Assembly: GCA_003550325.1 (NCBI GenBank)
Contig: QKWP01000137.1
Span: 169,554 to 233,553, forward strand
DNA from: Gigaspora rosea
Taxonomy: Eukaryota; Glomeromycota; Glomeromycetes; Diversisporales; Gigasporaceae
Direction of reading: 5' to 3'
Length of the DNA: 64,000 nt
Shown: positions 10,975 to 20,145 of the stretch, in pieces
Position numbering within the stretch: position 1 is the first letter of the stretch
Layout of the letters: the number at the start of each line of letters is the position of its first letter
The notes under the pieces: generated by a model
What the model was told of the DNA's origin: nothing
Seen by the model: the letters and a program-made list of their open reading frames with translations, nothing else
Databases searched by the model: none
Made by a program: the position numbers and the translations under genes

Positions 10975-11925
10975 ATGGATACAGAGTACGGTGATTACGT
11001 TACCCCTTCTGAATTCGAAGACCGAAGTAGAAAAAATTACGAGAGATCCAGTACAAACTATTCATACTATATAAATACGAGAACTGGCGACAAAGCCAGT
11101 GTCTTTTCAAGAACAAAGTCTGTATATGTTCGACTTGAAGGATGTAATTCTGAAGAGGAGCAGGAACAACGTGAACGTGAAATCAATAGTATGATTAGCT
11201 TATATGACGAATCATATAAATCACATAAAAAAGATGGATCTGTTGTTCATGTGTACCTTGTGCTAAAACAAGAAAACGATACTGTGCGATTAGAACATTT
11301 GTAGAAATGCGTGTGAATGATCCTAAAGAAGAATGTGGATTTAGACGAGAAGTTCTGCCTATCACACAGGCTGAAACTGAGGAAAAAGATGCTGAAAAGA
11401 ATGATAAACCTGCTGTCATTCTTCCCATAGTGCTGACCATATTTTTAGAAACATTGAAAATAATTAATGACAATTCGCTAGAAAAATACAAAGAAAAAAA
11501 TGCTACTGGGTGCATATCAAACACCTGATGTCTGCGATATATTTCACACACGAGATCAATTACATGCGACATTTTGGTTATGCCAGCAAGAATGGCGGTG
11601 GTCTTAAATATGTTGATGTGATCGAGAAGATCAATCAGATGTTGGAAAAATCTGGTAGTATTGTGAAAAGGGAAGGGACGTGGATTTCTATGGAAACCAG
11701 AATATGATCGATGGTGATGCTTTGGCATTCTACCAGCAACCCTACGCTTTTGTCCCGGATCCTGACTGGTTGGCCGCTTTAAAAAAAACAAAAAAATATA
11801 AGGTCAAGGGGCTGTTGGGTACAGATTTATCAACGTTAAATAACAATCGACAGGGAAAACATAAATTGAATACGGGTAAGGATAATGATACCATTACCCG
11901 CGCTTCAAAGAGAAACAAAAAATGA
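10975..11925 (+). pseudogene. Unknown viral gene remnant(s)
   Basis: A plus-strand stretch with high coding character but no recognised family. The start is polar and Tyr/Ser-rich (MDTEYGDYVTPSEFEDR). The middle is acidic and Glu-rich, and the end is basic (…TRASKRNKK). A leader with TTTTTCGTAAAAAATATTA precedes the start codon. The stretch is interrupted about three times, so it may be one long decayed gene or two short ones. It converges with the next minus-strand gene. Confidence 0.45.
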
Positions 11926-11933
11926 GCAATGAT

Positions 11934-12545
11934 TTAATTTTTATATCTTGATTGTATTTCTGTTCGAAAATAATAAATTTTATTAAAGATAAGACATTTA
12001 ACAAGGTTACACATTTTGTGGAAAAAAAAATAACTCGTAATGTTCGGTTGTAAATGTGTTATTGAATGTATATCCCGTGTATGTGTGCTTCTGTTGTAAT
12101 TCAAGAAACGTTTCAATTCCCAAAAATCTCGTTCGAGAAATTCTCGCAATGTGCATAGGTCGACACGTGTGTTTCTTGACTTTATGATAGGCTCCCGTGT
12201 CTCTATCTCGATAGGCTGGTACTCGATACCGTAGCTTATGGGAACTTTATCCACCCTGCCTGTTAACCTCCTGTGATCATGTGTTATTGTTTTTTGGGTC
12301 TGACCAAGCTGGCTCGTGAACCCGCTGACCAATGCCTCACAGGTACCATAGTACTCGAAAGTGAACCTACTTTCGATGTACTCATATTCGACCCATGGAT
12401 AAAAATCGGGCGTGAGATCAAAGTACCAGTTGCATATGCTCAATGACTCCTCGATACTGATTGCGTTAAATATATTCGAGAGTTCATGTTGTTTCACGAT
12501 ATTTAGCACAATTTCATCGAAACACGTAAGTAGATCGACTAACAT
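11934..12545 (-). CDS. Unknown viral protein, about 203 aa
   Basis: An open minus-strand frame whose first Met falls a few bases inside the end of the upstream unknown gene (12539-12970). The product is rich in Glu/Tyr/Phe in the middle (VEYEYIESRFTFEYYG) and basic and aromatic at the end. No family is recognised. The short overlap with its neighbour suggests the two were transcribed together or derive from one longer gene. The function is unknown. Confidence 0.5.
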   Translation of the reverse strand: MLVDLLTCFDEIVLNIVKQHELSNIFNAISIEESLSICNWYFDLTPDFYPWVEYEYIESRFTFEYYGTCEALVSGFTSQLGQTQKTITHDHRRLTGRVDKVPISYGIEYQPIEIETREPIIKSRNTRVDLCTLREFLERDFWELKRFLNYNRSTHTRDIHSITHLQPNITSYFFFHKMCNLVKCLIFNKIYYFRTEIQSRYKN

Positions 12546-12970
12546 CTTTTTTCGACAGCAAGGACGAATGTGTTTAAAAAAACATATCTGAGTTCTTTCG
12601 TGTGAAACATGTTTTGAAAAAAGTCTTTGACGTATCCGAGAAATGTTTCTAGCTGAGTTCTGCTCCTGCCAAGATACACGATGAATTCTTCGAGAAGAAT
12701 GTGCGAGTGATCATGTAGATTATGATTCGAGAACAGTACTATAAATAGAGAGAATGAGAATAGGACTATCTTCTCTCCAGTTCTCTCCCAGATTAACAGA
12801 TAGTATTCTTGTTTGATGGACTGTATATATTGCGAGTCGTTGGTTGTTAACTTCTTGGCGATGTTGTTCATTGATGCTACACGCTCCATCTCGTTTAACG
12901 TTTCCCAACGGTTGTAGATGCATTTCACGGATTCGCTATTGATCGTGTTTTCTTTTTCACGTGACATCAT
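12539..12970 (-). CDS. Unknown viral protein, about 143 aa, one hydrophobic segment
   Basis: Minus-strand frame starting MMSREKENTINSES. Residues 68-83 are hydrophobic (KIVLFSFSLFIVLFSN) and could span a membrane, though the flanks look helical and soluble. It overlaps the next downstream frame by a few bases. No family is recognised. The 5' leader region to the right (12.98-13.1 kb) is AT-rich. Confidence 0.45.
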   Translation of the reverse strand: MMSREKENTINSESVKCIYNRWETLNEMERVASMNNIAKKLTTNDSQYIQSIKQEYYLLIWERTGEKIVLFSFSLFIVLFSNHNLHDHSHILLEEFIVYLGRSRTQLETFLGYVKDFFQNMFHTKELRYVFLNTFVLAVEKRC

Positions 12971-13167
12971 CTGAATTGATTATCTGAAAGAAAGTTTCCA
13001 GTTCACACAGGTACCCACTGTGTTTAAATTATTCACAGACGCTAATACCTGATCTTCATGTTACACCAGAACTCGGTATCGTACAATCAACTTTTAAATA
13101 TTGTTTGTAAGGATATAAATTAGACCTGATGGGTTTGTCTTAAAAAAAATTCCAAAACCATCAAAGA

Positions 13168-14133
13168 TGATACCAATTAACGTGAGATACAAGAACCCGC
13201 AAAATTTAAAAGAGCTGATTTATGGTGATTGTGCAGAGCTTGAGATCTGGTTAGACTGGGTCCCTGGTAACTTCTGATGGTAGTTTGTGAATGATGAACC
13301 AGCGAGTATATTGTATTATCCGGGCATCGAAGAAACATTCTACCCATGCGGTCTAAGATACAATGGGGAAGTCTTGTTTTTCCTCATCGCATGGATCATT
13401 CAATTTATACAAGAGATTTATCAAAAACTTTTTGAACGAGAATCTGTAGAACCTATCCTTAAAGATGATTGTTGAGAATGTGTTTGACAGGATGTGGTTC
13501 GTCGAAAACAAGGCAACCGAAGATTATCCATTGGGTAGCGATCTCAGGGTCTACCTTAATGATATCGAGAAATTTCGTGGGATATCGAGGATGTCTTCTG
13601 AAAATGGCAAAAAACTTTACAAATGATGCCATGGTGAACTAAGGATGTTAAAATCTTTCAAGAAAAAAGATTATATTTTCCTTGTGAGAGTTTTGACCGA
13701 GCTCACGAGAATAAAGCCAAGGGACACAGAAATCGCCAATTTCGAGCTCAGAGACAAGGCATTGTACGAGATCGTGTACTGGTTCTACAATGAAAAGTCC
13801 TTAATCAGAAACACCTCCATTGCAAAGATGAGGCTTAAAGAGATCGCTGATAATCCTTCATCGAGGTATCAAACCAAGGCTGCGAAGCTGTTTACCGATC
13901 TAATCGATTGGAAAAATGATCTTGAAAAGGCCAAGATCTGTATCAAATATCTCAAAATAGCAGAAAGGGACAACAGACCCAGCATTTGCCATTCGCTGGC
14001 GCTCCTGTACAAAGAGATAGGCGAAGAAAGTTTATCAGAAGAATATTTTAGGAAATCGTCAGAATTAAATTACCAGATCTCGCAATCAATGTTAAAAAAT
14101 TTAAAAATCAATAGAAAGAACGATTTATTGTAG
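13168..14133 (+). pseudogene. Viral gene remnant ending in TPR/Sel1-like repeats
   Basis: Plus-strand coding stretch preceded by an A-run leader. The last ~160 codons (13.65-14.13 kb) are alpha-helical with repeat-like spacing. They include AAKLFTDLIDWKNDLEKA, then AKICIKYLKIAERDN and LALLYKEIGEESLSEEYF, resembling TPR or Sel1 helical repeats used for protein binding. The front is acidic with one hydrophobic helix (EVLFFLIAWIIQFIQEI). About two to three breaks are present. The TPR/Sel1 call is by pattern only. Confidence 0.45.
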
Positions 14134-14306
14134 TACTCCAAATTTTAAATAATTTTTTTATTTTACATATTATCTATTCTATACATATAAAGAACCATAT
14201 AAATATAAATAAAATTAAATTTTATTCGTATAATAAAGTTTGCATAAATCTTATATAAAGCCTGTTATTTTATTATCTTAATAAAGAAAACATTTTATTT
14301 CATAAA
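14134..14306. other. AT-rich spacer
   Basis: Strongly AT-rich spacer between a viral plus-strand gene and the AT-rich nuclease-like gene. No gene or clear repeat was seen. The composition shift matches that of the nuclease-like gene rather than the viral genes. Confidence 0.5.
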
Positions 14307-14666
14307 CTATTCTAAGATATCATATAAAATATCAAGTTTCTTTTCTCCTATCTTTCTATCAACATAAAAATTTAATTTATATAATATATTATGAGAATGA
14401 GTTAAAAGGATGTCATTTTTGCTCACGTAGTCTTTTGCCTTTTTAGAATATCCTGTATTTGTGACAATAAATCCCTGAACATCGTAATTTTTAGAAGTAT
14501 TTGCGGTTCTTTCAATATCTGCAAAATTTACAAGACCTTTTTTCATATATTTACAAGTAATTAAAGAATCTATATCTTGTTTAGTACTTAAAATATCCTT
14601 ATCACGATCATTTCTAATAAATTTAGTTATAAAATTTTCATTAATATCATAAGCATCATGGCTCAA
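14307..14666 (-). CDS. Mrr-like restriction-nuclease-fold protein, short
   Basis: A 119-codon AT-rich minus-strand frame. The core GFIVTNTGYSKKAKDYV followed by NDILLTHSHNIL has the pattern of the Mrr-type PD-(D/E)XK fold, in which a strand and helix follow the catalytic lysine. A preceding SLITCKYMKKG could hold that lysine. The usual upstream Asp strand is short, so the protein may be a fragment. Its composition is more AT-rich than neighbouring viral genes, which suggests a host gene inserted into the block. Glomeromycotina genomes carry many nuclease-like proteins of this sort. Two diverged ~265-bp repeats lie directly upstream. Activity cannot be judged. Confidence 0.5.
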   Translation of the reverse strand: MSHDAYDINENFITKFIRNDRDKDILSTKQDIDSLITCKYMKKGLVNFADIERTANTSKNYDVQGFIVTNTGYSKKAKDYVSKNDILLTHSHNILYKLNFYVDRKIGEKKLDILYDILE

Positions 14667-14742
14667 GATCTTAATGATTTGGTTCTTGAAATTTAGTTGT
14701 AGATTTCTTGTCTTGATCTTGTAATAAACCTATTAAAAAAAA

Positions 14743-15240
14743 GTTAATACATTATGTTGTCATTGTGCTTGTAACCGGAAACGTTCTCTTGTACTAGCCC
14801 CTATGATTACATGTGAGGGTCCATACGGGGCGATTCTGCTGCTGAGTCCAAAGCACACAGTCACAGAGCTCACTCAACCCGCAGCGTGACTTACACCCAA
14901 ACATACACTCTACATACAATATTAAGTAAGTAAATACTTACATTAAATTTATCTGTTTGAGTATTTTTGAACTCAAGAGGAGAGTCAGAATTCTATAAAT
15001 TAAAATTAATAGTTAATACATCATGCTTTACAGTACCCCTAAATAACAACTTTTCATCTTACTCATTGCCTTAGATACATCCCCGGGTCTACATGAGCGA
15101 CTACCTGACGGAAGGTACGCTAGCAGGTCTCACTCAACCACAGCGTGACTTACACCAGGGGATATACTCCGCATGCAATATTAAGCGAGTGATAGAGATC
15201 ACTCACATTGATTTCATTTTGTTTGTTATTGGTTAAGGAC
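14743..15240. repeat. Two diverged ~265-bp direct repeats with a conserved hairpin
   Basis: Two units starting at 14743 and 15012 share several blocks: GTTAATACAT, CTCACTCAACC, CAGCGTGACTTACACC and CAATATTAAG. Each unit has a hairpin right after CAATATTAA. In the first it is GTAAGT…ACTTAC (14926-14941), in the second GAGTGAT…ATCACTC (15187-15204). The stems differ in sequence but keep pairing. No coding potential was seen. The repeats lie upstream of the short nuclease-like gene. Confidence 0.7.
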
Positions 15241-15342
15241 ATTTTATGATTTGGCAAGGAAAAATGTTGGTCTTTATATAAATTTTATTAAGATTATATT
15301 TATTTAATAAATTGTATTATAAAAAAATAAATAAAAAAAAGA

Positions 15343-15930
15343 TTAAGCGATAAGATCAAACAGATGCAATTCGCAAATGATCTTTAGATCTTGGTACACC
15401 GATGCCTTGACGAGATTCTTTTGAGCTTTCTGATCCAGTTTTTGCAGCAGTTCTCTGTAAAATCGATTGACCATGTTGAAGGTCTCGATTAAGAACATCT
15501 TTCGAAGGTAGAGGTAACTCTTGTACGGTTCCCTCGAATCGATGATGTAACATTTTGCCTCGTATGGTAATGTTGTGAGATACTGCGTGTGGAGTAATTC
15601 GTACTTCTTTTTTTCTCTGATGACGAGATCCTTGATGGAAGCCGGATCTATGGTGCTCTGGTTGGTGGCTTTATTGATCATCAGGCAACCGAAAATGATC
15701 ACATCCTGGATCGAGGTCATGATGATGAAATTTTTGAGCTCTTGGCCTGAGAAACGCGGAGGAGTTCCTGGAACTCGTGGTTGATATTGGTCACGCAATA
15801 ATCATGCTCGGGTCTGAAGAATGTGGCCATCTTGTATTCCCATCGTTTCTCGAGATAGGGCATCGCAATCTCGGGTCGCTCAGCGTACTGACGAGCGAGC
15901 GATTCCTCATGCCTTTTAAAATACTCCACG
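15343..15930 (-). pseudogene. Unknown viral gene, copy 1 of a tandem pair
   Basis: Minus-strand helical protein gene of about 190 codons with no known family. Diagnostic blocks are SIQDVIIFGCLMINKATNQS, then ASIKDLVIREKKKYELL and VYQDLKIICELHLFD at the end. Matching blocks occur in the same order in the next gene (15998-16630), so the two are tandem paralogues. This copy carries about one break. The role is unknown; short all-helical paralogous families are frequent in giant viruses. Confidence 0.55.
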
Positions 15931-15997
15931 ATCTTGTTCTTATTTTCTATTTTTTTTACTGTGAATCAATATGATGAGGGAGTGGTGTATTTATAGA

Positions 15998-16630
15998 TTA
16001 TGGATGATAATCAGATAGCTTGGTATTGTTACGTGCGTTCTGCTCGTGGTATTCACAGATCAGTGCCAGATCCTGGAGCATCATTGCTTCGATGAACTTT
16101 TCCGCGAATCCTTCGTTTAGGTTATGGATGAGATTCAGCTCTCTGTTATGATTTGAGTAAAATTCGCTGTCTACGCTGCGTGAACGGAGGTATAAACTTG
16201 TCTTGAATTGCAACTGCGATGCTATCAGATGATGCTGTGCAACTGTGAGCAAATTCGCGATTAGTTCCTTGAATAGGGTCTCGTACTCGATCTTACGCCC
16301 GCTGATAAAGCTATTTAGTGATACAGGATCGTGTTCATCCGATTGACCGATCAGATCTAGCATGACCCAGTCAAAGACCATGATATCCTGCACGCACATG
16401 ATACGAATAAAGTCTTCTAAATCGTCCTTCTGGAATCGGTTGACCAGGTTGTTGAAATCCTGATTTAGCGAAAGGATCAGATTATTGTATTTTATGCCTG
16501 CGAATGTATCGAGTTTATATGTTCCTCAAAAGTCGAGATAATTTCTCGATTCAAATTACGACTCTCGAAGAGCCCCGCCAGCGAATCGATGTCATCTTTG
16601 AAGTATTTTTCGATTTCCGTATTGTTCATT
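15998..16630 (-). pseudogene. Unknown viral gene, copy 2 of a tandem pair
   Basis: Paralogue of the adjacent 15343-15930 gene. It has CVQDIMVFDWVMLDLIGQSD, then SLNSFISGRKIEYETLF and MLQDLALICEYHEQN, aligning with the same blocks of copy 1. The start MNNTEIEKYFKDD lies at about 16630 and is preceded on its strand by an A-rich leader. The gene is broken about once. The family is not recognised and the function unknown. Confidence 0.5.
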
Positions 16631-17038
16631 TCAAATAATCAAAAAAAACTAATAGCGGATTTCAGATATTTATATTTAATTTAGTACAGGTAAAAAAAGA
16701 GGATTGTTGATTAAATACTGCTATATTAGAGATAAAAAAAGATCATACTTGCGACCAGAGTAATGTAACATAACATGGTTTTGGTTGTTTTTTTCTCGTG
16801 ACTAATTACATTTCTTAATAATATAATAGACCTCACTATTAATGATAAATTCACAAACTTGGTATATCCGATTATTAATTGTTGGTTGTGTTACTGTGAA
16901 ACCGTGCGATGGTGTTTGTGGATGCGGTGTTTCAGTAAAAGGGAAAAACCCAAACACGGAATGTTACGCCTGTTAATTTTATTAATATAAATTTAACCGG
17001 TTTAGCGGTCCAAAACTGGTAGAATAAAAAAATAAAAA
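16631..17038. promoter_or_regulatory. Divergent intergenic region
   Basis: About 400 bases between a minus-strand unknown gene and the plus-strand HMG-box gene, so it should hold two divergent promoters. It ends in TAAAAAAATAAAAA directly before the HMG start codon, a leader type also seen upstream of other genes in the block. Otherwise AT-rich with no gene. Confidence 0.45.
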
Positions 17039-17763
17039 ATGCACGAGGTCAGGATCCCTCGAGGTGTGCTAGATTTCATAAATGGTCTTCCGCGAGAATA
17101 CCGTGATAAAAAGGTTTCCGATATAATCGAAGAGAACATCTCACAGACATTTGTCGATGAATCGGAAACTTATACGACCAAACCTGGTAAAAAAAGAAGA
17201 ACCGCGCACCCCCAAGTCCACCAAACGCATTCATTCTGTACTACAAGAGCAAGCAACAATTGGTGCTAGACGAACACAGAGAGATCAGCAACAACGAGGT
17301 ATCGAAAATGATCGGTAAGATGTGGCACAGTGAACCAATCGAGGAGAGAGTACGCTGGTATCAGCTTGCCGAGAAGAAAAAATTAGAGCATATTGCAAGA
17401 TACCTGGATTACAAATACCAACCGAGACGTCCATCTGACAGGATTCGATACAAGAAAAGGTTTATAGAGACGGTAACTCCTAAATCGGATAAACTGGAGA
17501 CTGAACACAAGACATCCGAGCAGAAAGACCATCTCGATGTTGATCAACGTATTAATGAACCTGTTATTCAACCAGTTATCGAATCGGTTATTGAACCGGT
17601 TATAGAATTTGAACAGATCACTGATCTTGGGTACTCTTTTTGCAATGACATAAACAATACCGTGTCGCTAGAAACTAAACAGATGGTTGATGATTACCTG
17701 TTTCAATTTCTATTCGTTAACGGATACTCACCTCCCGTGTTTCAGGCGATTGTCGATGCGTGA
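17039..17763 (+). pseudogene. HMG-box protein, MATA-HMG/SOX-like, broken
   Basis: Plus-strand gene whose middle (about 17.21-17.45 kb) encodes a single HMG box. Signature blocks are NAFILYY near its start, ISNNEVSKMIGKMWHSEP, and EHIARYLDYKYQPRRP at its end. This spelling matches the fungal MATA-HMG/SOX-like class, sequence-specific DNA-bending proteins linked to mating-type regulation. A unique N-terminal part precedes the box and a Pro/Val/Ile repeat tail follows it. The gene has about one break. It lies among viral genes, so it was either captured by the virus from a fungal host or inserted later. A second HMG-box gene lies at 39405. Confidence 0.75.
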
Positions 17764-17866
17764 GGGGAATATGAAACAAATGGGGCAGATTGTCCCAAAT
17801 ACGATTGTCTCCAACAGTTATAAAATCTTAAGCGGTGGAATTTAATTATGCCGAAAGAAAAGAAAA

Positions 17867-18304
17867 ATGCCAAATTTCAAGGAACTGGTGATCGATGCAA
17901 TCGTTCAATTGAATATCGATACCAAAAAAAATGAAGACTTCGACATAATCACTATGACAAATTTCCATCTCGAGCCCAGTCGCAATAATGAATTCTGGGT
18001 GTACGGTGGGTACTGTGGTGGTTACAAAATCGCCGCACTCACGACGGTCCAAAGCGAAGTTCTAGCGAGAACTATAGCAAGATATCTAGAGCAATACAAT
18101 AGGACCTCTAGCACGAAGAGATATGTGTGCGGATTTTCTGTCGGGATGCTTATGAGGGTCGATAAAGATGATGTTTTGTACGCGATACTTCGCGAAGAGG
18201 GATCGGTAAAACATAAAGATACACACGCTAATCATAGTCTTGGCACGATAACCAATGAACTTGTAAAAATATTGGCCAATCGGAATATAAGTAGTGCTAC
18301 ATAA
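17867..18304 (+). CDS. Unknown viral protein, 145 aa, looks whole
   Basis: Intact plus-strand frame starting MPNFKELVIDAIVQLN. The middle is Gly/Tyr-rich (VYGGYCGGYKIAAL), followed by a helical part (VLARTIARYLEQYN) and then VCGFSVGMLMRVDKDDV. No family is recognised. It follows the HMG-box gene on the same strand after a ~100-base gap and precedes another small gene in the same direction. Confidence 0.55.
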   Translation: MPNFKELVIDAIVQLNIDTKKNEDFDIITMTNFHLEPSRNNEFWVYGGYCGGYKIAALTTVQSEVLARTIARYLEQYNRTSSTKRYVCGFSVGMLMRVDKDDVLYAILREEGSVKHKDTHANHSLGTITNELVKILANRNISSAT

Positions 18305-18367
18305 GATATAAATACCTGTATTTTAACCCTTATGATGTATTTTTAAAAAAAATAAAGCAAACTAAAC

Positions 18368-18616
18368 ATGAATTTGCGTCAAGAAAATGGTCTCAAAAAG
18401 AGTTCACCAACTTATGACGGCATCTATGACAAGACTGCAAATATCGGTCTTGTACTAAATGCAGAAAATCGTAACAATGTGGTAAAAAGATTCTTACAAA
18501 CATACAATCGATACGCTTCGCACAAGAAACAGGTCACAGAAATGCAAGTGGTCAATTCAGGTCACTGCTCAGAAGACCAGTATCTTGTAGTCTTTACAGA
18601 TGAAAACGAACAATAA
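18368..18616 (+). CDS. Unknown viral protein, 82 aa
   Basis: Small intact plus-strand frame with a typical A-rich leader (TTTTTAAAAAAAATAAAG) just upstream. The product is soluble and polar, starts MNLRQENGLKKSSPTYDG and ends in acidic residues. No family is recognised. The A-rich leader and block context support it being a real gene. Confidence 0.5.
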   Translation: MNLRQENGLKKSSPTYDGIYDKTANIGLVLNAENRNNVVKRFLQTYNRYASHKKQVTEMQVVNSGHCSEDQYLVVFTDENEQ

Positions 18617-19187
18617 AAAATATTGCCCTGTTCCATCATTAATAATTCAATATAATATACTTTATTTCTTTAATAAAAAATAGTTTAAATAAATCCAATT
18701 ATATTTATTGTCTTCTGTAACAAGGTAAAACCATGAATATTAATGATAAAAATAAAACAAGATGAAATAATGCAAGTAACACAAGAAGGAAAAGAAATTG
18801 TGGTGGCTAATCACTATCATAACCATAACCATCGTCGATATCAGAACGGGTATAATATGCCCAACGATTACAAACATAACAGTTGCAAAATCGGCAATTA
18901 ATATTTCTTCAAATAAGAATAACCCAAATGACAGATGCCATCATTGGAAGTAGTAGAAACTTATTGAACAACAAAGAAAAATAGGGATCAATAATATTAA
19001 TTACACTCATTCAACATGTATGCCCAACATTAGTAGTTATCTAACTACTCACGCTCGGCATACATGTTAAACCAACGAAACCCTACCTTGAACAGGATCA
19101 GAACTTTCAGGAATCAAAGAAGCTTTTTAATGTAAAAGAAAAGTAAACACTTTGACCGTTGAAATATTGACAAGAAATCTCATCGGA
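18617..19187. other. AT-rich intergenic region with a cruciform
   Basis: An AT-rich stretch after the small viral gene. It contains a 43-codon frame at 18770-18901 with a His/Asn/Tyr-rich run (NHYHNHNHRRYQNGYN) that may be a tail fragment of a lost gene, and a strong two-tier inverted repeat at 19013-19068. Nothing else recognisable. Confidence 0.4.
19013..19068. repeat. Two-tier perfect inverted repeat (cruciform or hairpin)
   Basis: The outer arms AACATGTATGCC (19013-19024) and GGCATACATGTT (19057-19068) are perfect 12-bp complements. Between them AGTAGTTA (19032-19039) pairs with TAACTACT (19042-19049). The structure is a hairpin on top of a stem with internal loops, just past the 3' end of the acidic-protein gene at 19188-19763, so it could act as a terminator or processing hairpin. 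Confidence 0.75.
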
Positions 19188-19763
19188 TTAGGTAACCATA
19201 GAGTTAGCAGAATCATCGGAGGAATATCCTTTAAGAAGATCAAGAATCTCTGCCTCGATAGGATCAAGATTAAGGAAAGGATCAGAAGCCCACTCGCGGT
19301 AACCAGGATCATCAGAGTAAGCAGAATCGTATTCATCACCACTAGAAGTATCAAGATTGATGACATCATTTTCAAGAAAAACTTTAAGAGAAAAATCAAC
19401 ATCATTAGGATCGCATCCGTAACTCCGGATAACATTCTCGAAAGGAAGAGATGACAAAGAATCGTCAGTAAAGACAATCCATGAAAAATCAGAACTTGGA
19501 ATATCGAAATCATTCTCGATGCAAATAGAGTGGGTGAGATTATTCAAAATAACAGAATAAAGATCATTGGCAGAATACCAGTTAACGATAAAATGAGCCA
19601 AAGAGAGGGAAATAAAAACTCTCAAAGTAGCAGGTCGGACAAAAAGATGTTGCCTACTACAGAGAGAATTAATATCAGAAAAATTAGAGTTAGAAATTTC
19701 CGAAGAAGTATCGTTGTCAGTCTCAAAAGTATCAAGGAACATTTGATCGGTAGGATGAGACAT
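19188..19763 (-). CDS. Unknown acidic protein, about 191 aa
   Basis: Minus-strand frame. The Met at 19763 (MSHPTDQMFLDTFETDND) is preferred over an upstream in-frame Met because the extra 35 residues are a hydrophobic, low-complexity AT-rich translation. The N- and C-terminal thirds are rich in Asp/Ser (SSGDEYDSAYSDDPG). The middle is hydrophobic and helical (RVFISLSLAHFIVNWY). No family is recognised. It is divergent from the RNase H1-like gene, sharing a ~380-base upstream region. A transcription-activator-like acidic protein is possible but only a guess. Confidence 0.45.
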   Translation of the reverse strand: MSHPTDQMFLDTFETDNDTSSEISNSNFSDINSLCSRQHLFVRPATLRVFISLSLAHFIVNWYSANDLYSVILNNLTHSICIENDFDIPSSDFSWIVFTDDSLSSLPFENVIRSYGCDPNDVDFSLKVFLENDVINLDTSSGDEYDSAYSDDPGYREWASDPFLNLDPIEAEILDLLKGYSSDDSANSMVT

Positions 19764-20145
19764 GATGATCAAAAAAGGAAAGATAATAGGGAGAATGAAA
19801 AGGCTAGAAATAGTAATAGTCAAAAGGTACAGATATATGATAAAAGGATAAATCAAATGCGGAATCATAAAGGGATATGCATGAGATCACCTCTTTAAAT
19901 AATGATTGAAACTCTTACAGGGTACAAAGAATTAATACTTCGTAAATAAACATAAATGTATAAAAAGGCGGCAAAATATTCCACCACGCTGAAATAAAAA
20001 AAACTTAACAGGAAGAAAAAGGTGAGAGAGGCTCGCAACCTGTGATTGGCTAGTTTGGTTATTCGATTCCAAATCCTTCACTAACTCTCACTGCTCGATC
20101 ATTGTATCTGTCGACCGACCGATGCTCATTGCATGTATTTATAGG

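Noticed and set aside
11195-11791. A 198-codon minus-strand frame
   Set aside because: Overlaps a plus-strand coding-like stretch with an A-rich leader; the minus reading is low in protein-like pattern. The plus strand was preferred, though not strongly.
19127-19513. Leucine/isoleucine-rich 128-codon minus-strand frame and a 100-codon plus-strand frame
   Set aside because: Frame-shifted shadows of the acidic 191-codon gene; low-complexity hydrophobic translation.
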